A stretch of 64,000 nt of DNA. Source: Glacieibacterium sp038210595 (GTDB lineage Bacteria; Pseudomonadota; Alphaproteobacteria; Sphingomonadales; Sphingomonadaceae). The notes under the pieces were generated by a model. It worked only from the letters and a program-made list of their open reading frames with translations, was not told the origin of the DNA and did no database searches. Shown piece by piece: positions 49,796 through 58,293 of the stretch. The DNA is taken from assembly GCA_038210595.1 (NCBI GenBank), contig JBBQWN010000009.1, positions 31,747 to 95,746 of the forward strand, in the 5' to 3' direction. How positions within the stretch are numbered: position 1 is the stretch's first letter; every line of letters begins with the position of its first letter. The translations under genes and the position numbers were made by a program.

Positions 49796-50090
49796 CAGAC
49801 GAAGTATGGACTGAGCTGAATTTCTGCAGCGTGCGCATCTGTCGAAAACGCGGCATCGCGCGCTCTCATCATCGCAATTGCTGGTTGAGTTTTCCACTCG
49901 GCCGCTTGGCCAGCGGCCACAGTCCTTGATCTGCAGGCGACTGCAATGGTCCGGACCGTATCCACCACCGCCGGACCGTTACCAGGTCCTCGACGTTTCG
50001 CAAGGACAGCGGGCACTTTCCATACATCATCGCAACCAGCCGGACCACCTCTGCCGAGCTTTTGAAGCAGCGGACGGACTCGGCAGCCTT
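49796..50090 (-). pseudogene. Decayed IS6-type transposase (relic 2)
   Basis: On the minus strand one frame reads FKSSAEVVRLVAMMYGKCPL then SLRNVEDLVTVRRWW, clearly the N-terminus of the intact transposase (FNSSPEVIRLVVMMYVKYPL, SLRNVEDLLAERGI) with an internal deletion before RLWW. The left part matches the C-terminal region (TTCTGCAGCGTGCGCATCTG against TTCTGCAGCGTGTGCATCCG) in another frame. The DDE catalytic core is lost. Both element ends are missing or unrecognisable. Confidence 0.8.
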
Positions 50091-50159
50091 GCCCTCAATT
50101 TGCAACTAACGAGTTTAAGTCGGAGGCTATCACGCAGGGGCGAGCGAGGCTGCGCGAAA

Positions 50160-51065
50160 CTATGACACCTTGAGCATGGCCACGGCGGCAGCCGTGCGGT
50201 TGCCGGCGCCGGTCATCGCCAAGATCTGGGCAACGTGCACTTTCACGGTCGCCGGCGAGATGTCGAGTTCGCGGGCAATCTGCTTGTTGGAAAGGCCCTT
50301 GGCAACCTGGCGGAGCACCTGCAATTGCCGCGGCGTAAGGATACCCGCCGCCAGTGCCGCCATTGGCGTGTCCGGTGCCGCCTCCGCTTCGCTGCGCTCG
50401 ATGCGCGCCAAAAGCTCTCCGGCGGCACGCTCACCGGCAATCCGAACCGCGTAGAGTTCGCGCTGCTGCCTGTGTCGCGAGCGCTCGTAGAACGCCAATG
50501 ACAGGCCGGCCGCGCAGTAGAGGATGGCCAGCGGCAGTGCGAGCGGCAGGTCATGCAGCAGCATATAGGCGCTGAGCGATACCGGCAGGCCGATCAGCAC
50601 CGGACGTGAATCGGCCTCATCGTCGGTAGCAAATAACGCGGAGACCGCGAGCCCCCAGACGAAGGTCAGATGGAGGACGACCATCATTGTCGGGGTCGCC
50701 AGCGGCATGAGCACCCACGGCTGGATCGCCGAGAGCAGCTGAAACGCAAGCGCGAGCCGTCCCGCGACCGGCATCCAGCGCGTCATCAGTTCCAGGTCGC
50801 CGGGCTGCAGCCGACGCTGTGCGACACTCATGGCACCGGCGCTGGCGACGACGGTGGCCATTGCGGCGGCATAGATCCACAACCACGGCGTCGTCGCTCG
50901 CGGCGCGAGCAGGACAATGATCATGACCTGAGCGATGATCACCGACGCCATGCCGACGGCCAGCCCCCGGCTGTCGCCGCGGATGGTCTCGGCGCGCAGC
51001 GCCAGAAGCCGTGCCGCGTCGTCCTGAGACCAACTCAAAACTTCCATAAACCGCCCGAAAAGCAT
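50160..51065 (-). CDS. Membrane-anchored LuxR-type transcriptional regulator
   Basis: A 301-residue protein. About five or six hydrophobic segments occupy residues 35-190 (VGMASVIIAQVMIIVLLAP through LPLALPLAILYCAAGLSLAF), a basic helical linker follows (RSRHRQQRELYAVRIAGERAAGELL), and a LuxR helix-turn-helix ends the protein (LTPRQLQVLRQVAKGLSNKQIARELDISPATVKVHVAQILAM). There is no receiver domain, so it must respond directly to a membrane signal. Two ATGs (51065 and 51047) are possible starts. It diverges from the YadA-like adhesin gene across 140 bases and probably controls it. Confidence 0.82.
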   Translation of the reverse strand: MLFGRFMEVLSWSQDDAARLLALRAETIRGDSRGLAVGMASVIIAQVMIIVLLAPRATTPWLWIYAAAMATVVASAGAMSVAQRRLQPGDLELMTRWMPVAGRLALAFQLLSAIQPWVLMPLATPTMMVVLHLTFVWGLAVSALFATDDEADSRPVLIGLPVSLSAYMLLHDLPLALPLAILYCAAGLSLAFYERSRHRQQRELYAVRIAGERAAGELLARIERSEAEAAPDTPMAALAAGILTPRQLQVLRQVAKGLSNKQIARELDISPATVKVHVAQILAMTGAGNRTAAAVAMLKVS

Positions 51066-51205
51066 CCCGGTAGCCCGTTCGGCCTATATGCCCAGCGCCC
51101 CTGCCTCGGCCAAGAAACAATTGTCGCAGCGCCCCCGTCCGCTGCGGCCTCGGGCCGGATGTGCCCCCGCGATTGGGGTGGCGACGGGAACAGGGAGTAG
51201 TGGCG

Positions 51206-54200
51206 ATGATTGCCATTCGATTGAACGCACGGACCTCGACCCGCACCCGCCGGAACGGCGTGCTTCTCTTCACCGGTTCGGCATTTGCGGCGCTGGCGCC
51301 GATGCCAGTGGCCGCCAACGTCATCTGCGCAAACACCCAGCCCGGCGGCTCGGGCTCGGTCAGCGCCGGCACGGACACCAGCACGGTCTGCGGCGAAGCC
51401 GCGATCGCAAATGGCTCCGCGAACACCGCCATCGGCACCCTGGCGCGCGTTCGGCTAACCGATCAGGTCCCGGTTGTCCGCGGAACGGCGGTCGGCAGCT
51501 TCACCCAGGCGCTTGGCGATGACACGTCCGTGTTCGGCAGCTTCGCGAACGCGTTTGCCGTGGGAGGAACCGCGATTGGCGCAGCCGCCACGGTCAATGA
51601 CCCCTATGGCACCGCCATCGGCTTCAGGGCACTCACCAGCGGCCGGGGAAGTACCGCCCTGGGCGGCTTTGATGATAACGCCGGTGCCGGGGACGGCTTC
51701 GTTCAGGCGACCGGTATCCTCAGCACGGCCGTCGGTGCCAACACCACCGCCTCAGGCAATTATTCGGCCGCGTTCGGCAGCTACACGAGCAGCAGCGGCT
51801 TTGGCGCCGTTGCCATCGGTGGAGCCCTGGCGATGCCGAACGGGGCGATTTTAAGCTCCACGTCGGCCTCCGGTGGTCTAAGCTTCGCGGGTGGCACCAG
51901 TGCCAGAGCGGAGGGCAATTACAGTGTCGCGCTCGGCTTTTTGGCCGGGTCGACCCAAGAAGAGGCCATCGCCATCGGTAGGAGCAGCAGCGCAACCGGC
52001 TTCTCCGGTGTTGCCGTCGGGGCGGACACCGAAGCTAACCAGATCGACACCGTCGCCGTGGGCAGCAACGCGACCGCCTCCGGCGAGTATGCGACCGGTG
52101 TCGGTTCCGATGCGACCGCAAGCGGCTATGCGTCCTTCGCCGGCGGAAATTACGCCCGCGCCACTGGCGACAATGCCATCGCCATCGGCGGTTCATTCTC
52201 GCACACGACGACCAGCGCCAGCGCCTCCGGCGAGCGCTCGATCGGCATCGGCTCTGGCACGCAGGCGACGGGCACCGACGGGATTGCGATCGGTACCTAT
52301 GCCTTCGCCGGGGCAGGCGGTACCGCGATCGGCGGCTTCTATCGGGTGGTCAACCCGGACAATTCGGTGACGCTCAACCAGACCGCCGCGCTCGCCAACT
52401 CGACTGCGATCGGGCAGGGCGCGGCGGCGACCGGTGCAAGCTCGGTTGCAATCGGCGGTTTCGACCCGGGAACGGGCGGCAGTGCGGTCCGCACCACCTA
52501 CGCGGGAGGGGACTATAGCCTCGCGGCGGGCACCGGTGCCTCCGCCTATTCCAGGCTGACGACGACGGTCGGTAGTTTCGCGCGCAGCCTGTCCCTCGGC
52601 GCAACAGTGGTCGGCAGCGAGGCCACCGCTTCGGGCGTCAACAGCAGTGCCTTCGGAGCCGGCGCCTTCACCAATGGTGTCGACGATGTCGCGATCGGCC
52701 ATTTCGCCATGAGCAGCGGGGTCGGATCGGTGGCCATCGGCGGAACCAATGGTAGCGACACTCAGGCCGCCATGGCGCTCGGCGACGGTGCCGTCGCCCT
52801 CGGCCGCCAGGCGGTCGCTGGGTTCTCCGGGAACATCGCGATCGGCGACGGTGCGACGGCAAGCGCCGCGGGTGCCCGAGCGGTCGCGATCGGGCGCGGT
52901 GCCATCGCCACGGGTTCTCAGTCCATCGCCCAGGGTAACGGGGCGACGGCCTCCGGATCGGGGTCGATCGCGATCGGCGGCCAGTCGATAATTCCGGCAA
53001 GGGCCACCGGAGCCCAGTCGATCGGCATCGGCACTGGCGTTAACTCGGTAGCGGACCTCAGCGTCGCGGTCGGCAGCGCTGCGCAAGCAACCAATAGCGG
53101 AGCGGTCGCGCTCGGTTTCAACGCGGTCGCGACCGAGATAAACTCGGTAGCCCTCGGCGCCAATTCCGTTGCCGACCGCGGAAACAGCGTTTCGGTCGGA
53201 AACTTTAGCGTCCAGCGCCAGATCATCAACGTCGCCGATGGCACCGAGGCCCATGACGCCGCAACTGTCGGTCAGCTGAACGCGCTCGCGCTGCAGGCCG
53301 GCGGAAATGCGGCGGCAGCGCAGCAGACCGCTGATACCGCGCTCCTCAATGCGGCGACGGCGCAGGCATCGGCCGACACCGCCAACGCCAATGGCAAATA
53401 CTTCCGCGCCAACGGCGACGGCGCGGTCCCGGTGGCGAGCGGCGCGGGGTCCGTTGCGGTCGGCCAGAACTCGGTTGCGAGCGGCGCGTCGTCGGTGGCG
53501 ATCGGCGATGCGGCGCAGGCCATCAATGGCAAGGCGGTGTCGATCGGCGCGGGCAATACCGCTTCGGGCAACGGGGCGGTCGCGGTCGGCGATCCCAACA
53601 CCGCCACCGGTACGGGGGCCGTGGCGCTGGGTGCGAACAACAGCGCCACCGGCGACGGCGCGGTGGCGATCGGCAATGCCAGCACGGCGAACGGTGCCGG
53701 CGCGCTGGCGCTGGGCAACGGAGCCTCGGCGACCGGCGCGAACAGCATCGCGCTCGGCGGAGGTGTCGCCACCCAGGCCAACCAGATCGTGCTGGGCACC
53801 GCCGCCACCACCTATCGGGCCCCCGGCCTCGGCACGACGGCGAGCGTGAACGCCCAGGTCGGGCCCACCCGCTTTGTCACCGGCGATAGCGGCGGTAACC
53901 TCGCCTATTCCTCGTTCGGCCCGTCGGACATCAGCAACCTGCAGACCGCGACGGGCACGTTGCAGGGTCAGGTCGGGACGCTGCAGGGACAGGTCAGCGG
54001 GCTGCAGCGCGACATCCGCCGCAGCTATGGCGGCATCGCCACCGCCATCGCCATCGGCGGCGCGATGATCCCGCCCGGCGACAAGGTCGCGGTGTCGTTC
54101 AACTTGGCCAACTTCCGCGGTGAGCAGGGCTTCTCGGTCGCCGGCGTCGTCAAGGTCAGCGACCATGCTTATGTCTCAGGCGGTTTCGCCGGCTCCACGG

Positions 54201-54247
54201 TAAAGGGCTCGTTCGGCGAACGGATCGGCATCACCTTCGGGTGGTGA
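51206..54247 (+). CDS. YadA-like trimeric autotransporter adhesin
   Basis: A 1013-residue adhesin. A long signal region (about 37 residues, basic start, cleaved near PVAAN) precedes a head of more than 40 YadA/Hep_Hag-type repeats of about 14-16 residues (AIGxxAxASGxxSxAxG). A neck (INVADGTEAHDAATVGQLNAL, about 690), a further short head block, a heptad coiled coil (GTLQGQVGTLQGQVSGLQ) and the membrane anchor (RRSYGGIATAIAIGGAM to SFGERIGITFGW) follow. The anchor trimerises into a 12-strand pore. GGGAG lies eight bases before the ATG. It mediates surface attachment. Confidence 0.93.
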   Translation: MIAIRLNARTSTRTRRNGVLLFTGSAFAALAPMPVAANVICANTQPGGSGSVSAGTDTSTVCGEAAIANGSANTAIGTLARVRLTDQVPVVRGTAVGSFTQALGDDTSVFGSFANAFAVGGTAIGAAATVNDPYGTAIGFRALTSGRGSTALGGFDDNAGAGDGFVQATGILSTAVGANTTASGNYSAAFGSYTSSSGFGAVAIGGALAMPNGAILSSTSASGGLSFAGGTSARAEGNYSVALGFLAGSTQEEAIAIGRSSSATGFSGVAVGADTEANQIDTVAVGSNATASGEYATGVGSDATASGYASFAGGNYARATGDNAIAIGGSFSHTTTSASASGERSIGIGSGTQATGTDGIAIGTYAFAGAGGTAIGGFYRVVNPDNSVTLNQTAALANSTAIGQGAAATGASSVAIGGFDPGTGGSAVRTTYAGGDYSLAAGTGASAYSRLTTTVGSFARSLSLGATVVGSEATASGVNSSAFGAGAFTNGVDDVAIGHFAMSSGVGSVAIGGTNGSDTQAAMALGDGAVALGRQAVAGFSGNIAIGDGATASAAGARAVAIGRGAIATGSQSIAQGNGATASGSGSIAIGGQSIIPARATGAQSIGIGTGVNSVADLSVAVGSAAQATNSGAVALGFNAVATEINSVALGANSVADRGNSVSVGNFSVQRQIINVADGTEAHDAATVGQLNALALQAGGNAAAAQQTADTALLNAATAQASADTANANGKYFRANGDGAVPVASGAGSVAVGQNSVASGASSVAIGDAAQAINGKAVSIGAGNTASGNGAVAVGDPNTATGTGAVALGANNSATGDGAVAIGNASTANGAGALALGNGASATGANSIALGGGVATQANQIVLGTAATTYRAPGLGTTASVNAQVGPTRFVTGDSGGNLAYSSFGPSDISNLQTATGTLQGQVGTLQGQVSGLQRDIRRSYGGIATAIAIGGAMIPPGDKVAVSFNLANFRGEQGFSVAGVVKVSDHAYVSGGFAGSTVKGSFGERIGITFGW

Positions 54248-54267
54248 CGTCTGCTAGACGGCGCGAC

Positions 54268-54294
54268 GGGCGGAGGGATTCGAGCCCTCCGCCC
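54268..54294 (+). terminator. Stem-loop after the adhesin gene
   Basis: A perfect ten-base-pair GC stem GGGCGGAGGG / CCCTCCGCCC around ATTCGAG lies 20 bases after the adhesin stop. There is no T-tract, so it may be a weak or Rho-assisted terminator. Confidence 0.6.
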
Positions 54295-54322
54295 AGGGGT
54301 GCTAACGCTGCACCGCCTGATC

Positions 54323-54353
54323 TTGCGACGCGGTACTTGCTGCCGCGTCGCAA
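54323..54353. terminator. Second stem-loop between convergent genes
   Basis: A perfect eleven-base-pair stem TTGCGACGCGG / CCGCGTCGCAA around the nine-base loop TACTTGCTG lies between the adhesin and the convergent DUF2254 gene, and could serve either direction. Confidence 0.55.
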
Positions 54354-54394
54354 TAAGCGAGATGCTGGAGATGATGCGTCTCACACTCAAGCAG

Positions 54395-55684
54395 TTACGA
54401 CGCGGCTCGATCGAATCCCGAAGCAGCGTCGCGGGCGATCAAATCGGCGAGATCGCCTGGCGTCGCGATCGTCCGTCGCGCATCCTCGATCACCAGTTCG
54501 GCATGGCGTCGCAAGGTGGCGATACGGCCGGGATCTTGTTCGCAACCGGCGACGGCGGACAACACGTCGAGTACGCGGATCAAGACCGCCGCGCTTCCAG
54601 CCGTGTTCTGCCGGATCATGTTGAACATCACATCGACTAAGCCGTCGTAGGAGGTCGCGGGTGTGCACAATACCGCCACGCCATCGACCAGCGTGACGCC
54701 GCTGGGCAGATGAAGAGGCACGAGATCGCAGAGCGCGGCACCCAGCCGGTCGAGGACGCTGATCGCGGTATGCGGGTCGTTGATGCCGGGTGACAGCGCG
54801 CGTACCGCGATCTCGACCAGCTGGCGCACGGGATATTCGAGGTCGGCGCGGCTGACGCGCTGGCCGCCGAGCGCCGTCGCCCGGCGGATCGCCGCGTCGA
54901 TCCCGTCAACCGCCGGCTCGGCGCGGGCGATGACTTGGCCCGGAAACACGAAGTCGCCAGGTCGCACCAGCAGCTCGATCCTGATGCCCTTCGCTGCCGC
55001 CCATTGGGCAAGGGCCCCGCGGTCGAGCTCCTGCAGATACCCGCGGCGCGGATCCGGTACAGTGACCGCGGCGGCGCCGAATGGCGCCCATACAGCCGGC
55101 GCTGGCGCCTCGGCGACGGTTAGCGACGCAACCGCGTCGCTCAAATCGTCGCTGACCAGTTCGATCATCGTATCGACGTTGATCCGGCCCGCCATGTGCC
55201 CGACGAAGAACACCAGCACGCCGACGCACAGGAAGGCGAGGAGGATACCGACGGTCAGCGCGGCGTGTGGCACGAAGACGCCCTCGTCCTGCGTCCGGAC
55301 GCTGCGCAGCACCATCAGTGCATAGGAGAACGTGCCGAGAAAGGCGCCGAGCGTGAACTGGTTACCTCGGTCACTGACGAAGTTGCGGAGGAGGCGCGGC
55401 CCCATCTGGCCGGCCGCCAGCGACAACGCGGCGATGGTGATCGAGAACACCGTGCCGGCAACGCCGATGGTCGACGACGCGACCGCGCCAAGCAGCGTCC
55501 GCGCACCGGTACCGCCACCGTTGTACAGCCACGGGCTATCGATCAACGCCTGCGGGACCAGCCCGCTGCGGTCGAGCGCAACCATGCCCAGCCCCAGCAT
55601 GATGCCGGCAACCACGAGCACGGCGGGCAACAGCCAGAAGGTATCGGCGAGGTTTCCGAAGAATTGTCGGATGCGGGCATTCAC
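54395..55684 (-). CDS. DUF2254 membrane protein
   Basis: A 429-residue protein with four hydrophobic segments in the first half (LLPAVLVVAGIMLGLGMVAL, STIGVAGTVFSITIAALSLAAG, FLGTFSYALMVL, ILLAFLCVGVLVFFVGHMAG) and a soluble C-terminal domain. GPRLLRNFVSDRGNQFTLGAFLGTF and SPGINDPHTAISVLDRLGAAL are the hallmarks of DUF2254. The function is unknown. The gene lies ten bases downstream of the permease gene on the same strand and close to other ion-related genes. Confidence 0.85.
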   Translation of the reverse strand: MNARIRQFFGNLADTFWLLPAVLVVAGIMLGLGMVALDRSGLVPQALIDSPWLYNGGGTGARTLLGAVASSTIGVAGTVFSITIAALSLAAGQMGPRLLRNFVSDRGNQFTLGAFLGTFSYALMVLRSVRTQDEGVFVPHAALTVGILLAFLCVGVLVFFVGHMAGRINVDTMIELVSDDLSDAVASLTVAEAPAPAVWAPFGAAAVTVPDPRRGYLQELDRGALAQWAAAKGIRIELLVRPGDFVFPGQVIARAEPAVDGIDAAIRRATALGGQRVSRADLEYPVRQLVEIAVRALSPGINDPHTAISVLDRLGAALCDLVPLHLPSGVTLVDGVAVLCTPATSYDGLVDVMFNMIRQNTAGSAAVLIRVLDVLSAVAGCEQDPGRIATLRRHAELVIEDARRTIATPGDLADLIARDAASGFDRAAS

Positions 55685-55693
55685 GACGCGGCG

Positions 55694-56908
55694 TCACCCC
55701 TCGGCTGGCGCGCCGACGAGCGCGGCGACGATACAGATCAGTCCGACCGCGGCGAAGCCGGCGACGAGAAGCGGCGAGCCCGCCCGCGTCCGCCGCGACA
55801 CCCACACTGCGAGTAACGCCTGGACTGCATAAAACAGCGCAAACGCCCGCGACGACAGCGCGATGACCTCGAACGGGTCGGTCAGCCAGACCACCGCGAT
55901 TGCCAGTGCATTGGCGACGATGAACGCGGTCCGCACTCCGAGCTTCCGCCGGGACACTTCGAGGATCAAACCACCCGAGCCGATCGAGTCGGCGATGGCC
56001 GCGCTGAGCTGGCTGGCCACCGCGCCGATCAGCACGAAGACGCCCATGATCGGCGCGACCAGCGCCATGATGTCGAGGATGCCGGCGACGCCCTCGGCAT
56101 GGGACGCCTGCTGCAGGAACGGGGTCAGCAACGCGAGGAACCCGAGATAGATCGCCGACGACAGCCATTGGGCGTAGCGCATGGTACGGACCCGCGTCGC
56201 CTGATCATAGCTCGCGCCAAGATAGCGCGACGTCTCGAACCCCTGCACCGTGATCAGCAGTCCGAGCAGCAGCGGGATGCTGGTTATCGATACCGCCGCC
56301 GGCGGCAGGCTGATCGGTGCGCCCGCGTGCATGAGCCACCAGGTCGCGAGGCCGGTCAGCAGCCCGGCGATGATGCCAATCTTGACCGCCACCGTCGCGT
56401 GCGCGGCATGCTCGATGCGCTTGAGGTCGCCGGAAAAGGTCAGCAGCGTCAGACCGGTAATGATCGCAGTCACCAGAACATTGGCGACCAGAGCATGGTT
56501 GCCAATGGCGAACGGCACCGACTTGAGCACGAACTCCGCCAGAAGCTTCAGATAATAGGCGACCGACACCGAATAGGCGACCGCGAGCAGGAACTGGCCG
56601 ACCCGCATTGCCCAGGCGAAGGGGTCGTTGAGGGTCAGGGTTGCGGCATGGTCCTCGATGTGGATGATGTTGAACCGCACCACGGCGCCGACCGCGTAGG
56701 CCAGCGCAAGCAGGGCCGCCATTGCCGGTAGCGCCGCCGCGCCGAACTCGCGCGCCAGCAACGGCCCGCAGATCAGGAAACCGCTGCCGATGATCGAGGC
56801 GAGCGGAGTCACTGTCGCCTTCCAGCCCGTCGACCGCGCCAGCGGGCCGACGCTGAGCAGCGCGGTCACGGCGAGTGCGGCTATACAGGCGAGAATGGCA
56901 ATCAGCAT
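55694..56908 (-). CDS. Multi-span permease, APC/Nramp-like
   Basis: A 404-residue integral membrane protein with about eleven hydrophobic segments. The first is followed by KATVTPLASIIGSGFLICGP, similar to the unwound first helix of the APC superfamily (small residues after an Ala/Ser-rich turn), and the sixth has LLLGLLITVQGFETSRYLGASYD. I do not recognise a closer family; an amino-acid or metal-ion permease would both fit. It is upstream of DUF2254 by ten bases and divergent from the MscS channel gene. Confidence 0.65.
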   Translation of the reverse strand: MLIAILACIAALAVTALLSVGPLARSTGWKATVTPLASIIGSGFLICGPLLAREFGAAALPAMAALLALAYAVGAVVRFNIIHIEDHAATLTLNDPFAWAMRVGQFLLAVAYSVSVAYYLKLLAEFVLKSVPFAIGNHALVANVLVTAIITGLTLLTFSGDLKRIEHAAHATVAVKIGIIAGLLTGLATWWLMHAGAPISLPPAAVSITSIPLLLGLLITVQGFETSRYLGASYDQATRVRTMRYAQWLSSAIYLGFLALLTPFLQQASHAEGVAGILDIMALVAPIMGVFVLIGAVASQLSAAIADSIGSGGLILEVSRRKLGVRTAFIVANALAIAVVWLTDPFEVIALSSRAFALFYAVQALLAVWVSRRTRAGSPLLVAGFAAVGLICIVAALVGAPAEG

Positions 56909-57015
56909 TGGGTGGCAGCCTTTTCGGGTCGTGGCCCGTTGTTGACACAGGCGTAACCAACCGTCGCGCCATCCGGCTCCATCCGGGGACGGTTACCCAG
57001 TCGCCGGGAGTTATC

Positions 57016-58293
57016 GTGGACCCGTTACCCAGCCTGCGTGCGCTCGGCGTGCCACTCGCGGCGACGCCGCAATCCGCGGATATTGCGGTGGCGGTCGCGG
57101 CCATCCTGATCGCGGTCGCAATCGGCTGGCTGGTCGCGCGCACCGCAGCGATGCCGCTGACCGGCCTGCTCCAGCGCGCGACGGGGCGCCCGGGTGGCAA
57201 CCTGCTTTGCGACCGAATCCGCCGCCTGTTGCGGAGCGGCACAGCCGCCTTGTTGATGGTCATCGGCGGCAATGCGGCGGTGCCCGCGGGCGGCTATGCG
57301 GCGCTGTTGATCGCTACAGCCGCCGCGACCGCGCTGGCAGTGTTCGCCTATAATGCCGGTCGCGCCGCCGGACTGCGCGGCGGAACCGCGGTGGGCGCGG
57401 CGCTGGTGGTGCTGGTGGCGGGCGCGGCGGCGATGCTCGGCGGGCTGCACACGCTGACTGCCAGTCTGGATGCGTTCGCGTTCAGCATCGGGACGCATCG
57501 CCTGTCGCTGCTCGGCATCATCAATTTCGCGCTGGTGGCGGCTGTCCTGTTCGTGCTGGCGCGCTTCCTGAACCGCGTCGTCAACCATTCGATCGGGCGG
57601 CTCGGCGGCTTCGATGCCGGCCAGCGGGTGTTGCTGCAGAAACTGTCGGGCATCGTCGTTGTCGTCGCGGCGGTCCTGCTGGGCGTCGACCTGCTCGGCA
57701 TCGACCTGACCGCCCTGACGGTGTTCTCGGGCGCGCTCGGACTGGCGGTCGGGTTCGGGTTGCAGAAGACGCTGGGCAATCTGATCGCCGGGGTGATCCT
57801 GCTGATGGACCGCTCGATCAAGCCCGGCGACGTTATCGTCGTCGGCAACACCTTCGGCAGCGTCAACAAGATCGGCGTGCGCGCCGTCTCCGTCGTCACC
57901 CGCGACGGCAAGGAGCATCTGATCCCCAACGAGCAGCTGATGACCGATCCGGTCGAGAACTGGTCGTACACCAGCCCCAACATCCGCGTGCACATCCCGG
58001 TCGGCGTCGCTTACAACTGCGACCTGGCACTCGCGCAGCGCCTGATGATCGAGGCGGCGGTCGCCTCCGAACGCGTCCTCGCGACGCCAAAGCCGACAGT
58101 GTGGCTGATGGCGTTCGGCGAGAGCTCCGTCGACCACGAGATTCTGGCCTGGATCAGCGACCCCGAGGCCGGCGTCGGCAATGTCCGCTCCGAGATCCTC
58201 AACCGGCTGTGGATCTCGTTCCGCGACAACGGCATCGAGATTCCGTTTGCGCAGCGCGACATCAACATCCGCAGTCTTCCGGCTCAGCCGTAG
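57016..58293 (+). CDS. MscS-family mechanosensitive channel
   Basis: A 425-residue channel. Several N-terminal spans (about residues 20-215), then the MscS pore helix (LLGIDLTALTVFSGALGLAVGFGLQKTLGNLIAGVILL) and the beta domain (MDRSIKPGDVIVVGNTFGSVNKIGVRAVSVVTRDGKEHLIPNEQL) followed by the alpha-beta cage. It opens when the membrane is stretched by a drop in osmolarity. The start is the GTG with GGGAG five bases upstream; a longer frame upstream lacks a ribosome site. It meets the SLC13 permease tail to tail with a ten-base overlap. Confidence 0.9.
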   Translation: MDPLPSLRALGVPLAATPQSADIAVAVAAILIAVAIGWLVARTAAMPLTGLLQRATGRPGGNLLCDRIRRLLRSGTAALLMVIGGNAAVPAGGYAALLIATAAATALAVFAYNAGRAAGLRGGTAVGAALVVLVAGAAAMLGGLHTLTASLDAFAFSIGTHRLSLLGIINFALVAAVLFVLARFLNRVVNHSIGRLGGFDAGQRVLLQKLSGIVVVVAAVLLGVDLLGIDLTALTVFSGALGLAVGFGLQKTLGNLIAGVILLMDRSIKPGDVIVVGNTFGSVNKIGVRAVSVVTRDGKEHLIPNEQLMTDPVENWSYTSPNIRVHIPVGVAYNCDLALAQRLMIEAAVASERVLATPKPTVWLMAFGESSVDHEILAWISDPEAGVGNVRSEILNRLWISFRDNGIEIPFAQRDINIRSLPAQP

